This document shows, piece after piece, positions 34,304 through 43,121 of a stretch of DNA of 64,000 nucleotides. This stretch comes from Chitinophaga lutea (lineage in GTDB: Bacteria; Bacteroidota; Bacteroidia; Chitinophagales; Chitinophagaceae). The stretch is taken from the NCBI RefSeq assembly GCF_003813775.1, contig NZ_RPDH01000001.1, positions 2,972,098-3,036,097 on the forward strand, written 5' to 3'. A model generated the notes under the pieces. It saw only the letters and a program-made list of their open reading frames with translations, was not told the origin of the DNA and ran no database searches. The translations under genes and the position numbers were made by a program. Positions within the stretch are counted from its first letter, which is position 1, and each line of letters begins with the position of its first letter.

Positions 34304-35341
34304 TCATCTGTTTGCCTTTTCAAAATCGAGCAGCCACTTTTTCCGGTAAATACCGCCGCCATAGCCGGTCAGGCTGCCGTCTTCGCCCAGCACGCGGTGG
34401 CAGGGAATGAGGATGGAAATCCTGTTCATGCCGTTGGCACCAGCCACGGCCCGTATCGATTCGGGCTTATTCAAGGCCTGCGCCTGTTTTTTATAAGAGC
34501 GGGTAGTGCCGTATGGGATGGTCTGAAGCATGTCCCATACCGATTGCTGAAACTCCGTGCCCGGTGCGAAAAGCGGGACGGAGAAGTGTTTCCTTTCCCC
34601 TTCGAAATATTCATGCAACTCCTGCTCCAGTTGTTCAAAATGGGGATGGGGGGCCTGGATGATGTTGGCGTTGAGTAATCGTGACAACGTTTTCAGTTCT
34701 GTTTCGAGCATTTTCCGGTCGGTGAACTCCAGCAGGCAGATACCCCGGTCTACAGCGCAGGCGAACATGGTGCCCAACGGTGTTTCGAGGCGGGTCATAT
34801 TGATCACCTGTTTGTTTTTGCTGTTGGAGGGAGATACCCCGAAAATGGCTTTAAACGAATCGCTGAAACCACTCAGTGATTCATACCCCGCGTCAAACGC
34901 AGCGGAGGTGACCGGTTCCCCGTTCTGTATTTTTTTGAAAGCGGAGTTGATGCGGAACATCCGCTGGTATGCCTGGAAAGTGATACCATGGGTTTTCAGG
35001 AACCACCGCCTTATTTTGCTGGGCTCCACTCCCCGGGCAATAAGATCGCCATCTTTGAACTTCAGCGACGGGTCGGCGCTCAGTTCGTCGAGCACGGCTT
35101 TCACAAAGCCGGGCGTTTCTCCTTTTTTCTCCAGCGGCCCGCATACCTTGCAGGGCCGGTATCCCTTTTTCAGCGCCTCGCAGGTAGAGCCGAGGAATTC
35201 CACATTTTCAAGCTTCGGCTTCCGCGCAGTGCAGGTAGGCCGGCAAAAGATGCCGGTGGTTTTAACGGCTGTTATAAACGTACCCTCAAAGGAAGCGTCT
35301 TTTTCCACGATGGCCTGATACATTCTTTCCCTGGTAAGCAT
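34304..35341 (-). CDS. ada: Ada-type bifunctional DNA alkylation repair protein and regulator
   Basis: A 345-residue protein with the three Ada modules. The N-terminal zinc domain has four Cys ligands (C33, C37, C64, C67 in FCRPTC and RPCKVC), the first being the methyl-phosphotriester acceptor. An AraC helix-turn-helix region lies at about 85-180. The O6-methylguanine methyltransferase domain has the acceptor C314 in IPCHRV. It repairs alkylated DNA irreversibly and, once methylated, activates its own regulon. Length and order match E. coli Ada. It is monocistronic. Confidence 0.94.
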   Translation of the reverse strand: MLTRERMYQAIVEKDASFEGTFITAVKTTGIFCRPTCTARKPKLENVEFLGSTCEALKKGYRPCKVCGPLEKKGETPGFVKAVLDELSADPSLKFKDGDLIARGVEPSKIRRWFLKTHGITFQAYQRMFRINSAFKKIQNGEPVTSAAFDAGYESLSGFSDSFKAIFGVSPSNSKNKQVINMTRLETPLGTMFACAVDRGICLLEFTDRKMLETELKTLSRLLNANIIQAPHPHFEQLEQELHEYFEGERKHFSVPLFAPGTEFQQSVWDMLQTIPYGTTRSYKKQAQALNKPESIRAVAGANGMNRISILIPCHRVLGEDGSLTGYGGGIYRKKWLLDFEKANR

Positions 35342-35499
35342 TGTCTGTTATTTTGTTCAAAGGTAAAAGCGCGTACCGCTCCCGGCAACCGGAAATTGAA
35401 CAGGTATTTTTTTGTAAAGTGATGGACTGTATCCATTGAAGCGCCCGTTAGAACAGATGAACCGGCCAACTGTTCCTGCTAAAGTTCCGTAGAATCCGC

Positions 35500-35507
35500 T
35501 AATTTTG
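35500..35507 (+). promoter_or_regulatory. -7 box (TAATTTTG) of the following small gene
   Basis: An exact TAnnTTTG match 25 bp upstream of the ATG at 35532, at a fitting distance for a short leader. The -33 region is weak. Confidence 0.4.
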
Positions 35508-35531
35508 AACAGACCCTACAACAAAAACATT

Positions 35532-35960
35532 ATGCAGATCATCAACAAACAAATGGACGGGCAGGTCCTGAAAGGAGAAGTGCTGCTGCCGGGACGCGCA
35601 CAGGTGATACAGGTGGCATTTGAACCGGACGAGGAAATACAGGCGCCTGACGATGAATTTTATGCATACCTCATCAGCCGGGCAGCCGCCTTCGTCGCTT
35701 CCCTGAGTCCTGAAGCTGAAATGGCCGTAAAGGAACAGGTGTCTGCCGAAATCACGGATGCCGCCTACAGCCAGGACGATGAGGCGCCCATCGGTGATGC
35801 CTATGCACAACTGCGCGATGACCTGCAGTTGCAGCAGATTTCATTCTTCCCGGACGATATGGTATGGACGTACAGTGCAGGCACCATCTTCGCCGGCAAT
35901 ATCATCTCTGTGCAGATCGGGTACGATTTGGAGATCATCGAGGTAATGGTGCTGGATTGA
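35532..35960 (+). CDS. Hypothetical acidic protein
   Basis: A 142-residue cytosolic protein starting at the ATG at 35532. It is strongly acidic (EPDEEIQAPDDEFYAYL, EITDAAYSQDDEAPIGDAY) with no signal peptide or membrane segment. The predicted pattern is an N-terminal beta-hairpin, a long helix (SRAAAFVASLSPEAEMAVKEQ) and C-terminal strands (TIFAGNIISVQIGYDLEIIEVMV). No family is recognised; the shape is reminiscent of small immunity or DUF proteins. It is convergent with the zinc-ribbon protein, 9 bp from its stop. Confidence 0.65.
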   Translation: MQIINKQMDGQVLKGEVLLPGRAQVIQVAFEPDEEIQAPDDEFYAYLISRAAAFVASLSPEAEMAVKEQVSAEITDAAYSQDDEAPIGDAYAQLRDDLQLQQISFFPDDMVWTYSAGTIFAGNIISVQIGYDLEIIEVMVLD

Positions 35961-35969
35961 CATACCGGC

Positions 35970-36569
35970 TCAGATGTAATCCTTCTCCACGGTCAGCAGC
36001 GCATTGCCGTCCTTGTCGAAAAGCATCTTTCCGCAGTTCTCGCAATAATCGTCTGCCGGCGCCGGTTCCGACCGCCTGAGCTGCCATACGTTCATGCTGC
36101 CGCAGGTGCAGTTTATCGTGTATAATACTTCGCCGGTTTTCTGGCCGAAGGGCGCCACATTCCAGTATGCATCCTTCGCTTTTTTCAGTTCCTTTGCTAC
36201 CTTGTCGGGTGCCAGCAGGATGTAATACGCGTCATTCTGCCGGTCGAGCTGGCAGATTACAAAACCTTCTTTCTTGAGGCCTTTCTGGAAATATTGCAGC
36301 AGCAACGGAACGGCATCGCCCCTTTCCGGCTGTTTCTTCTCCAGCTGCGCATATGCGCCTTCCGCATCAACTATGGCTTTACTGCCAAACTGTTGCAGCC
36401 TGTGCCGGAGAAAGTCGGCGATCCGGGAGTTTTCTTCCTCCCCCGACCAGTCGACCACCAGGACTATTTTTTCTTTTAATAGATGATCTAACAGGTCGGC
36501 ATCGGAAGCTGTTTTGGGCAACGCGGTAATTTCCTGCGGGGACATCAGTTTTTCCAAGGGTTTATACAT
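35970..36569 (-). CDS. Hypothetical protein with C-terminal zinc ribbon
   Basis: A 199-residue cytosolic protein. A thioredoxin-like pattern may be present early on (KEKIVLVVDWSGEEE), but the CxxC is absent. Near the C-terminus CTCG and CENCG (about residues 154-182) form a plausible four-cysteine zinc ribbon. The middle is helical and charged. I do not recognise a family. Neighbours give no functional hint. Confidence 0.65.
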   Translation of the reverse strand: MYKPLEKLMSPQEITALPKTASDADLLDHLLKEKIVLVVDWSGEEENSRIADFLRHRLQQFGSKAIVDAEGAYAQLEKKQPERGDAVPLLLQYFQKGLKKEGFVICQLDRQNDAYYILLAPDKVAKELKKAKDAYWNVAPFGQKTGEVLYTINCTCGSMNVWQLRRSEPAPADDYCENCGKMLFDKDGNALLTVEKDYI

Positions 36570-36700
36570 GAGGTTTCCTTTATGGGTAACGAATTGTCAG
36601 CAATATAATATTTTACGGCAGTTTTTGGCCGGCCGTATGGCACTAAACTTGGTGCCTTTCCATATAAGAACATCTGTTTGAAAACCTAAATCACCGCATC

Positions 36701-37537
36701 ATGAAAAATAGCAAAACGGCCAACGTCCGTTACATTGTAAATAACGTGGCCGAGGCGATACCGTTTTACAGGGACCTGTTGGATTTTGAAGTAGTCATGC
36801 ATCCCGCACCGGGATTTGCCGCCCTCACCAGGGGAGCGCTCCGGCTGTACCTCAATCAGCCCGGCGCCGGCGGAGCGGGACAAAAATTGGCGGATGGCGC
36901 TTCTCCCGGCCCGGGCGGCTGGAACCGCATGCAGATCGAAACGGATAACCTCCGCGGTATTTATGACGAACTGCAGCAAAAAGGAGCCACCTTCAGAAAC
37001 GGCATCATCGAGGGGCAGGGTGGCAATCAGGCGCTGCTGCAGGATCCGTCCGGCAACCTGATCGAACTGTTTGAGCCTAAAAAGCCGGAAACCGTTGAGC
37101 CCATCCCCGAAGGTTTCCATACCGTTACGCCGTTTCTGCTCGCGGACGATGCTGCCGCACTGATGACGTTCATCGAAAAGGCATTCGGCGGCGAAGTGAT
37201 GCATGTAACAAAGTCTGGCGACGGCCTGATACGCCACGCCACAGTAAGGATAGGTGACTCGCATATCATGCTGGCCGACGGTACCGAATCGTACAAGTCA
37301 GCACCGGCCATGCTGCATTTATATGTGCAGGACGTGGATGAATGGTACCACCAGGCATTAAGCGCAGGAGCCCGGTCGATAAGGGAGCCCGAAGACCAGT
37401 TTTATGGCGATCGCTCGGCCGGTGTGGAAGACGCATGGCACAACCAGTGGTGGATGGCCACGCATATCGAAGATGTAAGTGATAAAGAAATGAAAAAACG
37501 GGAGGAAGGCTTCAGGAAAGAAGCAGGCGTGAAGTGA
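36701..37537 (+). CDS. Two-domain VOC (glyoxalase/bleomycin-resistance) protein
   Basis: A 278-residue fusion of two VOC domains. Domain 1 (about 6-125) runs from RYIVNNVAEAIPFYRDLLDFE to LLQDPSGNLIELFEPKKP, the usual glyoxalase ending with its metal-binding Glu. Domain 2 (about 137-265) is the PhnB-like type (PFLLADDAAALMTFIEKAFGG, IMLADGTE, YGDRSAGVEDAWHNQWWMATHIEDVS). VOC proteins use a metal for isomerase, dioxygenase or drug-binding roles; the activity cannot be predicted. Start at the ATG at 36701. Confidence 0.88.
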   Translation: MKNSKTANVRYIVNNVAEAIPFYRDLLDFEVVMHPAPGFAALTRGALRLYLNQPGAGGAGQKLADGASPGPGGWNRMQIETDNLRGIYDELQQKGATFRNGIIEGQGGNQALLQDPSGNLIELFEPKKPETVEPIPEGFHTVTPFLLADDAAALMTFIEKAFGGEVMHVTKSGDGLIRHATVRIGDSHIMLADGTESYKSAPAMLHLYVQDVDEWYHQALSAGARSIREPEDQFYGDRSAGVEDAWHNQWWMATHIEDVSDKEMKKREEGFRKEAGVK

Positions 37538-37559
37538 GCATCGTGTGGGATTCCTCCCG

Positions 37560-37599
37560 CCCGGATGTTAATGCGCCGGCGGGTGCATTAACATCCGGG
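37560..37599. repeat. Perfect 15-bp inverted repeat after the VOC gene
   Basis: Positions 37560-37574 and 37585-37599 are perfectly complementary around a 10-base loop, 22 bp after the VOC stop codon. There is no T-tract after it. It may act as a terminator or an mRNA 3' stabiliser. Confidence 0.55.
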
Positions 37600-37769
37600 T
37601 ATTATCCCCCGAACCCTGAAAATATCAACCCCGGAAGACGACGATCGCACGATTAACAAAACACTATTCAAACAAGTAACAAGAACCTCTCCGGCCCGTC
37701 GCAACTCTACTATTTCCCGTAATCTTTTAAACCCGGCCTTTCTCTACTTTTCCTGCAGAACAAAAGAAT

Positions 37770-39113
37770 ATGAAATTCCGAGGGAGGTTGATATGGATCT
37801 GCATCCCGGCCGTCTTAGCATTAACATTTGCGTTGTTTTTTGGACCCTTGCTGCTTTTGGAGCGACATTCATATGATGCCCCTGACAGGAAAAAGAAGGT
37901 TTTCATCAGCCGGGAAGCCAACAGGTATGTGCTTTACCGCAACGGGCAACCGTTCACGGTGAAGGGCGCATCGGGGAATGCTTTGCTGGAGGAGCTGCAC
38001 CGGGCCGGCGGTAACACTATCCGGACCTACGATACGGTGGGGCTGGGCGCCGTTCTCGATGAAGCGCAGCGCAACCACATCGCGGTCATTGCCGGGCTGC
38101 CCATCCCTTACAGCGATTACCTGGACGATTTTTACAAAGACGGGCGGAAAGTGGAGGCGATGTACGAAGCATACAAAAAAATGGTGGCGCGGTACAAAGG
38201 CCATCCGGCGTTGCTGATGTGGTGCCTGGGGAATGAACCGGGGATGACATGGAAACCGGGTTACGATGCTTTTTATGATGCCTATAACCGGATGCTGGAG
38301 ATGATCCACGCCGTCGACCCCGATCACCCCGTGACTACTACCATGCCTAATTTAAACATCGTGCAGATCATGATGATCCGGAGAAAGATACCGGCATTGG
38401 ATCTGATTTCATTTAACACATTCGGCAAACTCGAAAGGCTGAACAAGCAGCTTGACCGTTTTGCGTGGTTATGGGATGGGCCGTTCCTCATCATGGAATG
38501 GGGCGCGTACGGGCCCTGGGAGTCCGAAACAACGGCCTGGCAGGCGCCGATAGAAAATACCAGCACCAAAAAAGCGGAGCAGTTCCTGACGATGTACCGC
38601 CAGCAGATGCCCGCGAAACATCCGCGTTTTTTAGGCGCATTGGCCTTTTACTGGGGCCAGAAGCAGGAAGTGACGCCCACCTGGTTCAGCCTGTTTTCGG
38701 AAACCGGCGCGGCCAGCGGCGCGGTGGAAGCATTGCGGAATATATGGAAGGCATCCACGCCAGCGAATGATGCGCCGCAATTGAAGTACATGCTGGTAGA
38801 CAGAAAGGGCGCCCGCGACAACATCATGCTGATGCCCGCCAGCGAAGCGGAGGCCGAGTTTTTTATGGAAGATCACAACAAATCAAACATCGTAACTGCG
38901 CAATGGCAGATCATGAAAGAAGACTGGTACGAAGATGCCCGGAAAAAAAGACCACTGACGAAACTACTGGATACCATCATGCCGGCTGGAAATAATAACA
39001 GGTTTTCATTTAAGGCGCCCCGTGCAGAAGGGCCCTACCGGATCTATGTCACCGTTGCGGACGACCGCGGCCATATCGCTACGGCCAACACACCCTTTTA
39101 TGTAGTGGAATAA
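37770..39113 (+). CDS. Membrane-anchored TIM-barrel glycoside hydrolase (GH2/GH5-like), partner of the GT2 fusion
   Basis: A 447-residue protein with an uncleaved N-terminal anchor (LIWICIPAVLALTFALFFGPLLLL, residues 7-30) and an extracytoplasmic TIM barrel (about 45-340). Clan GH-A features are the start VKGASGNALLEEL...GGNTIRTYD, the acid/base E156 in WCLGNEPG, and a probable nucleophile E243 in FLIMEWGAYG. A small beta-rich C-terminal domain follows (about 350-447). It probably trims, branches or releases a newly made polysaccharide. The stop lies 4 bp before the start of the GT2 fusion gene, so they form one operon. Confidence 0.8.
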   Translation: MKFRGRLIWICIPAVLALTFALFFGPLLLLERHSYDAPDRKKKVFISREANRYVLYRNGQPFTVKGASGNALLEELHRAGGNTIRTYDTVGLGAVLDEAQRNHIAVIAGLPIPYSDYLDDFYKDGRKVEAMYEAYKKMVARYKGHPALLMWCLGNEPGMTWKPGYDAFYDAYNRMLEMIHAVDPDHPVTTTMPNLNIVQIMMIRRKIPALDLISFNTFGKLERLNKQLDRFAWLWDGPFLIMEWGAYGPWESETTAWQAPIENTSTKKAEQFLTMYRQQMPAKHPRFLGALAFYWGQKQEVTPTWFSLFSETGAASGAVEALRNIWKASTPANDAPQLKYMLVDRKGARDNIMLMPASEAEAEFFMEDHNKSNIVTAQWQIMKEDWYEDARKKRPLTKLLDTIMPAGNNNRFSFKAPRAEGPYRIYVTVADDRGHIATANTPFYVVE

Positions 39114-39117
39114 AACT

Positions 39118-42100
39118 ATGCAAGCATATACACAGGCCCCGCCCCCCTCAAAGAGCGAACTGCTCTTACTGCGCCTGATGATCCTCATCGGAACCATCAG
39201 TCTGCTGTGTTTTCTGTATTGCCTGCTGAACCCGGCCAACATCGGTCACCCGGTGCTGTACTGGATGTTTGTGACGGCTACCGTCTTTACATGTCTGCGC
39301 ATCCTGCATGAGTGGTATCATTATCTCTTTATTACCGTTCCGGCACCGCCGCCGGCGAAAAAAAACTTTACGGTAGACATACTCACAACATTTTGCCCGG
39401 GCGAACCATATGAAATGATCGTGGAAACGCTGAAAGCCATGCAGGCCGTGACCTATCCCCACACTTCCTGGCTTTGCGACGAAGCGGATGATCCTTACCT
39501 CAAAGCCGTATGCCGCGAACTGGGTGTGCGGCACGTGACGCGGAATAACCGCCGGGATGCGAAAGCCGGCAATATCAATAACGCACTGCAGTATGCCATG
39601 GGCGAACTTTGTGTGGTGCTTGATCCGGATCATATTCCGGCGCCGGGCTTTCTGGATCCCATCGTTCCGTTTTTTAATGACGAAAAGGTGGGCTATGTGC
39701 AGATCGTGCAGGCGTACTATAACATTGGCGACAGTCTCATCGCCAAAGGCGCCGCGCAGCAGACTTTCCAGTTTTACGGCCCGATGATGATGTCGATGAA
39801 CCGATACGGCACGGTGCTGGCCATAGGCGCCAACTGTACGTTCCGCCGCAGCGCACTCGATTCCATCGGTGGTCACGCCGCCGGGCTTGCGGAAGACATG
39901 CACACGTCCATGCGGCTGCATGCAAAAGGCTGGAAGTCGGTGTACCTGCCCGCCGTGCTCACGCTCGGCAGGGTGCCTTCCACGTTGTCTGCTTATTACA
40001 AGCAGCAACTGAAATGGGCGCGCGGAACGTTCGAGCTGCTGGTGACCGCATTTCCCCGGCTCTTCAAAAAATTCAGCTGGGCGCAACGTTTACATTACTG
40101 CACCATCCCCTTCCATTATTTTTCGGGCATCATATTTTTCATCAATTTCCTTGTACCGGTGCTGGCGCTGATGATGGGCGTCATCCCGTTCCGTATGGAC
40201 CTGGTGACTTTCACTTTTATGGGATTGCCTTTTATCACCAGCACCCTGGCGGTGCGGCATTTTGTACAACGGTGGGTGATGGGGAGAGGGGAGCGCGGCA
40301 ACCACATGCTCGGCGGTTTTCTGCTGATCGGTACCTGGTGGGTACATATTCTTGGGCTTTATTACACGGTTATCCGGAAAGAGGTCCCTTATATTCCCAC
40401 GCCGAAAGACGGGCAGGAGGACGATAACTGGCGGCTGAACATACCGAACGCCGCTGTAGCGCTGGTGACGTTTGTGGCTATCCTGTACGGGCTGTACATC
40501 GAATGGAATCCCTACACCTGGATGATGGCCGGCATTGCCAGCCTCAACCTGGCGGTGATGCTCCTGAATATTGCCATCAGCCGCCAGAAAGACTTTCAGT
40601 GTTTGAGAGAGAAGGTCAGGGTGGCGCGGCGGAGTTTCATTTATTATAAATTCCTGAAGCAGCAGTTCTGGAACGTAAGGCACACGCTGTATGCAGGGTT
40701 GCGCCTTTTTGCTTTTCCCATCATCCTGTTCATCTCTTTTTTCACGATGTATTTTTTCGGGAACGCGGGCCTCATGACGTCGGGGCCGCTGGAAGAAAAA
40801 AGCCGGCAGCAGGTTTTTTATGTCGGGTTGTTCAATCCTGTTACCGACGATGGTGTTACCGCGATATCCGAGGTGCGTAAGCTGCAGCAAACCTTCAACG
40901 CGCATGTCAGCATCGTTTCGCTGTATATTCCCTGGGGCGATGAATCCCGTAGCAGCATACCGGCTCACCTTGCCGATGCCATCTACAGGAACGGGTCGGT
41001 GCCGCTGATCACCTGGGAGCCTTGGGCGTCGACATTCCGGCAGTCGGCCGCCCATCCGGAGTTGCAACAGGAAAAAGGCATCTTCAGTCATATCGTCAAA
41101 GGAGAATTCGATGCCTACATCCGGGAGTTCGCCCTGCAGATAAAAGCGCTGAACAGGCCGGTGTACCTGCGTTTCGCCCATGAGCCGGATAACCCGGCAT
41201 ACCCCTGGTCCCCGTCAGGCGGCAACACGGCAGAAGATTTTAAGCAGGCGTGGCGGTACGTGCACGACCTGTTCATCCGGAACCGCGTGTACAACGCCAT
41301 CTGGGTATGGAATCCCTGGAAGCCCGAAGCCGCCGAACGTTATTTCCCGGGCAGGGCGTACGTCGACTGGATAGGCGTGACGGTGCTGAATTATGGTGCA
41401 GCGTATGGCGGCGGTTATTCATTCAGTCAATTGTACGAGCCTTTCCATGGCAAACAGCTCTGGCGGTCGGGATTGCCGGTGATGGTGGCGGAAGGCGGGG
41501 CGCTTCGTTCGGAGCAGAACCAGGCGCAGTGGATGGACGATGCATTAAAAGCCGTGACCGGGCGTTTCAGGGAGATCAAAGCATTCGTACTGTTCAACAC
41601 GCCCGTTGATCATCATATTCCCGGCGGCGGAGGTGCTTCATCGCTGGACTGGTCGCAGAACGATGCGGGTCATTTTTTCAGTGCGGTAAAACAACTGGAT
41701 GGCGGCGCGCGGTTGCCGGTGAAAACGCTTGGCTATAGCGGGTTGCCTGCGGGCGACAAAAAACGGCGCCTGCAGTGGGCCGATACGATTGTCGGCGTCA
41801 ATTACCAGAAAGGCGGCAACTGGTTCCGGAACCTGCATACCCTCACCCGGAAAGAAGCGGCCCGTGATTTTTCCGAAATGCGCAGCATTGGCGTCAACAC
41901 CATCAGGCGCTGCGGTCCCGGTGTTTATGAAACGAATATCCTCGCCGCCGCAGCCAATACCGGCATGAACATACATTACGGTTTTTCATTGCCGCTCATC
42001 ACCGATGCTGTCGCGGATGCCGGAGCATTACAGGAACAGGCGGACGATGTGCTGGCGGTTGTGCGCCGGCTGAAGCGCCGCAGGGAAATCAGCGCCTGGT

Positions 42101-42885
42101 ACATCACCAACACCTCTTTCCGCCTGCTGCAATACAGGTATTACAAACCCGCGTACCTGTATCAGCAGATGGAATATGCCCGCTGGCTGAAGCAGTTGGT
42201 AGCGCGCATCAAGGCGGAAGATCCGGCGCGACCCGTTGTGATGGATGTGGAAGCAGGGGAGGACGTGGTTGATTTTGTGCAGTGGCTGGATGATGAGATA
42301 CCGGGGATAGATGCCTTCGGGATACAGGTGCCACCCGATGGTTGCGGGCTGGCGCAGCTCCCTGGCGTGACTGCGCCTCATTTTATCAGTTCCGCTTCCG
42401 TAGCGCATTACGACCAGGTGAGGGAGGTGGTGCCGGGAGCGTTTATGGAAGCCTGGCAAGACCAGGAAGCCGTCAATAACCTCTCGTTCAACGGCCTGCT
42501 CGATCATCAGGGGAGATGTAAACCCGCCTTTTTTCAATTCCGGCAACTGCTGCACCCGGCCGCACCGCAGGTGAAACTGCCGCCGGTGAAGATTCTTCGC
42601 CCCGCCGTAGCTGCAAAAGAAGGCAGCCGGCTGGAATACCGGGCCGTGGTGCGTTATGGGAAAAACTGGAAACTGGCCGGGGCGGCGCTCGCCGGGCTTA
42701 CGTACGAGTGGCATCTGGTGCGGATGGACAGGAAAGGGAAGCCCATAGCGATGCAAAAGCTAGGGGAAGGGCCGGACATGGCGGTGGATATTCCCTTTAA
42801 CCCCGCCGCGTACCGGCTGTACCTGACTGCTGCACGGGGCAACCGCGTGGTTACGGCCACCGCTTCGCTGCATACACCGCTGTAA
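39118..42885 (+). CDS. GT2 cellulose-synthase-like glycosyltransferase fused to GH26-like and degenerate GH domains
   Basis: A 1255-residue multidomain protein. (1) Two N-terminal transmembrane helices (about 15-65). (2) A GT2 catalytic domain (about 80-310) with D121, DxD (D169, D171 in DPDH), AED (258-260, in the place of TED) and QQLKW (296-300, Lys instead of the Arg of QxxRW). (3) About six more helices to about 555. (4) A GH26-like barrel (about 570-860) with RFAHE (E689) and the candidate nucleophile E792 in VAEGG. (5) A second TIM-like domain (about 890-1145), related in layout to the glycosidase encoded upstream but with T999 where that enzyme has E156. (6) An Ig-like tail (about 1160-1255). 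No PilZ domain is seen. It probably polymerises, exports and processes one beta-glycan. Confidence 0.88.
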   Translation: MQAYTQAPPPSKSELLLLRLMILIGTISLLCFLYCLLNPANIGHPVLYWMFVTATVFTCLRILHEWYHYLFITVPAPPPAKKNFTVDILTTFCPGEPYEMIVETLKAMQAVTYPHTSWLCDEADDPYLKAVCRELGVRHVTRNNRRDAKAGNINNALQYAMGELCVVLDPDHIPAPGFLDPIVPFFNDEKVGYVQIVQAYYNIGDSLIAKGAAQQTFQFYGPMMMSMNRYGTVLAIGANCTFRRSALDSIGGHAAGLAEDMHTSMRLHAKGWKSVYLPAVLTLGRVPSTLSAYYKQQLKWARGTFELLVTAFPRLFKKFSWAQRLHYCTIPFHYFSGIIFFINFLVPVLALMMGVIPFRMDLVTFTFMGLPFITSTLAVRHFVQRWVMGRGERGNHMLGGFLLIGTWWVHILGLYYTVIRKEVPYIPTPKDGQEDDNWRLNIPNAAVALVTFVAILYGLYIEWNPYTWMMAGIASLNLAVMLLNIAISRQKDFQCLREKVRVARRSFIYYKFLKQQFWNVRHTLYAGLRLFAFPIILFISFFTMYFFGNAGLMTSGPLEEKSRQQVFYVGLFNPVTDDGVTAISEVRKLQQTFNAHVSIVSLYIPWGDESRSSIPAHLADAIYRNGSVPLITWEPWASTFRQSAAHPELQQEKGIFSHIVKGEFDAYIREFALQIKALNRPVYLRFAHEPDNPAYPWSPSGGNTAEDFKQAWRYVHDLFIRNRVYNAIWVWNPWKPEAAERYFPGRAYVDWIGVTVLNYGAAYGGGYSFSQLYEPFHGKQLWRSGLPVMVAEGGALRSEQNQAQWMDDALKAVTGRFREIKAFVLFNTPVDHHIPGGGGASSLDWSQNDAGHFFSAVKQLDGGARLPVKTLGYSGLPAGDKKRRLQWADTIVGVNYQKGGNWFRNLHTLTRKEAARDFSEMRSIGVNTIRRCGPGVYETNILAAAANTGMNIHYGFSLPLITDAVADAGALQEQADDVLAVVRRLKRRREISAWYITNTSFRLLQYRYYKPAYLYQQMEYARWLKQLVARIKAEDPARPVVMDVEAGEDVVDFVQWLDDEIPGIDAFGIQVPPDGCGLAQLPGVTAPHFISSASVAHYDQVREVVPGAFMEAWQDQEAVNNLSFNGLLDHQGRCKPAFFQFRQLLHPAAPQVKLPPVKILRPAVAAKEGSRLEYRAVVRYGKNWKLAGAALAGLTYEWHLVRMDRKGKPIAMQKLGEGPDMAVDIPFNPAAYRLYLTAARGNRVVTATASLHTPL

Positions 42886-43121
42886 GCGAATGACCGGAGC
42901 AGGCAAATGGAAACCTGAATAGTGCATTTCCAGATTCTTACGTAATTCTTCAGCAGGCTAAGCGATACCGGGCTGGAAATATCAGCCGTAAGCGGAATAT
43001 TCGTACATTAGAAGTAGTGGAAAGAGGATTGCCAGCCGGAGATACCCCGCCGGATACCCCGAATGTATGTAGATGCCGACCACTCCAAAATATACTGTCA
43101 CTTTCGCAAATCGCATCCGTT

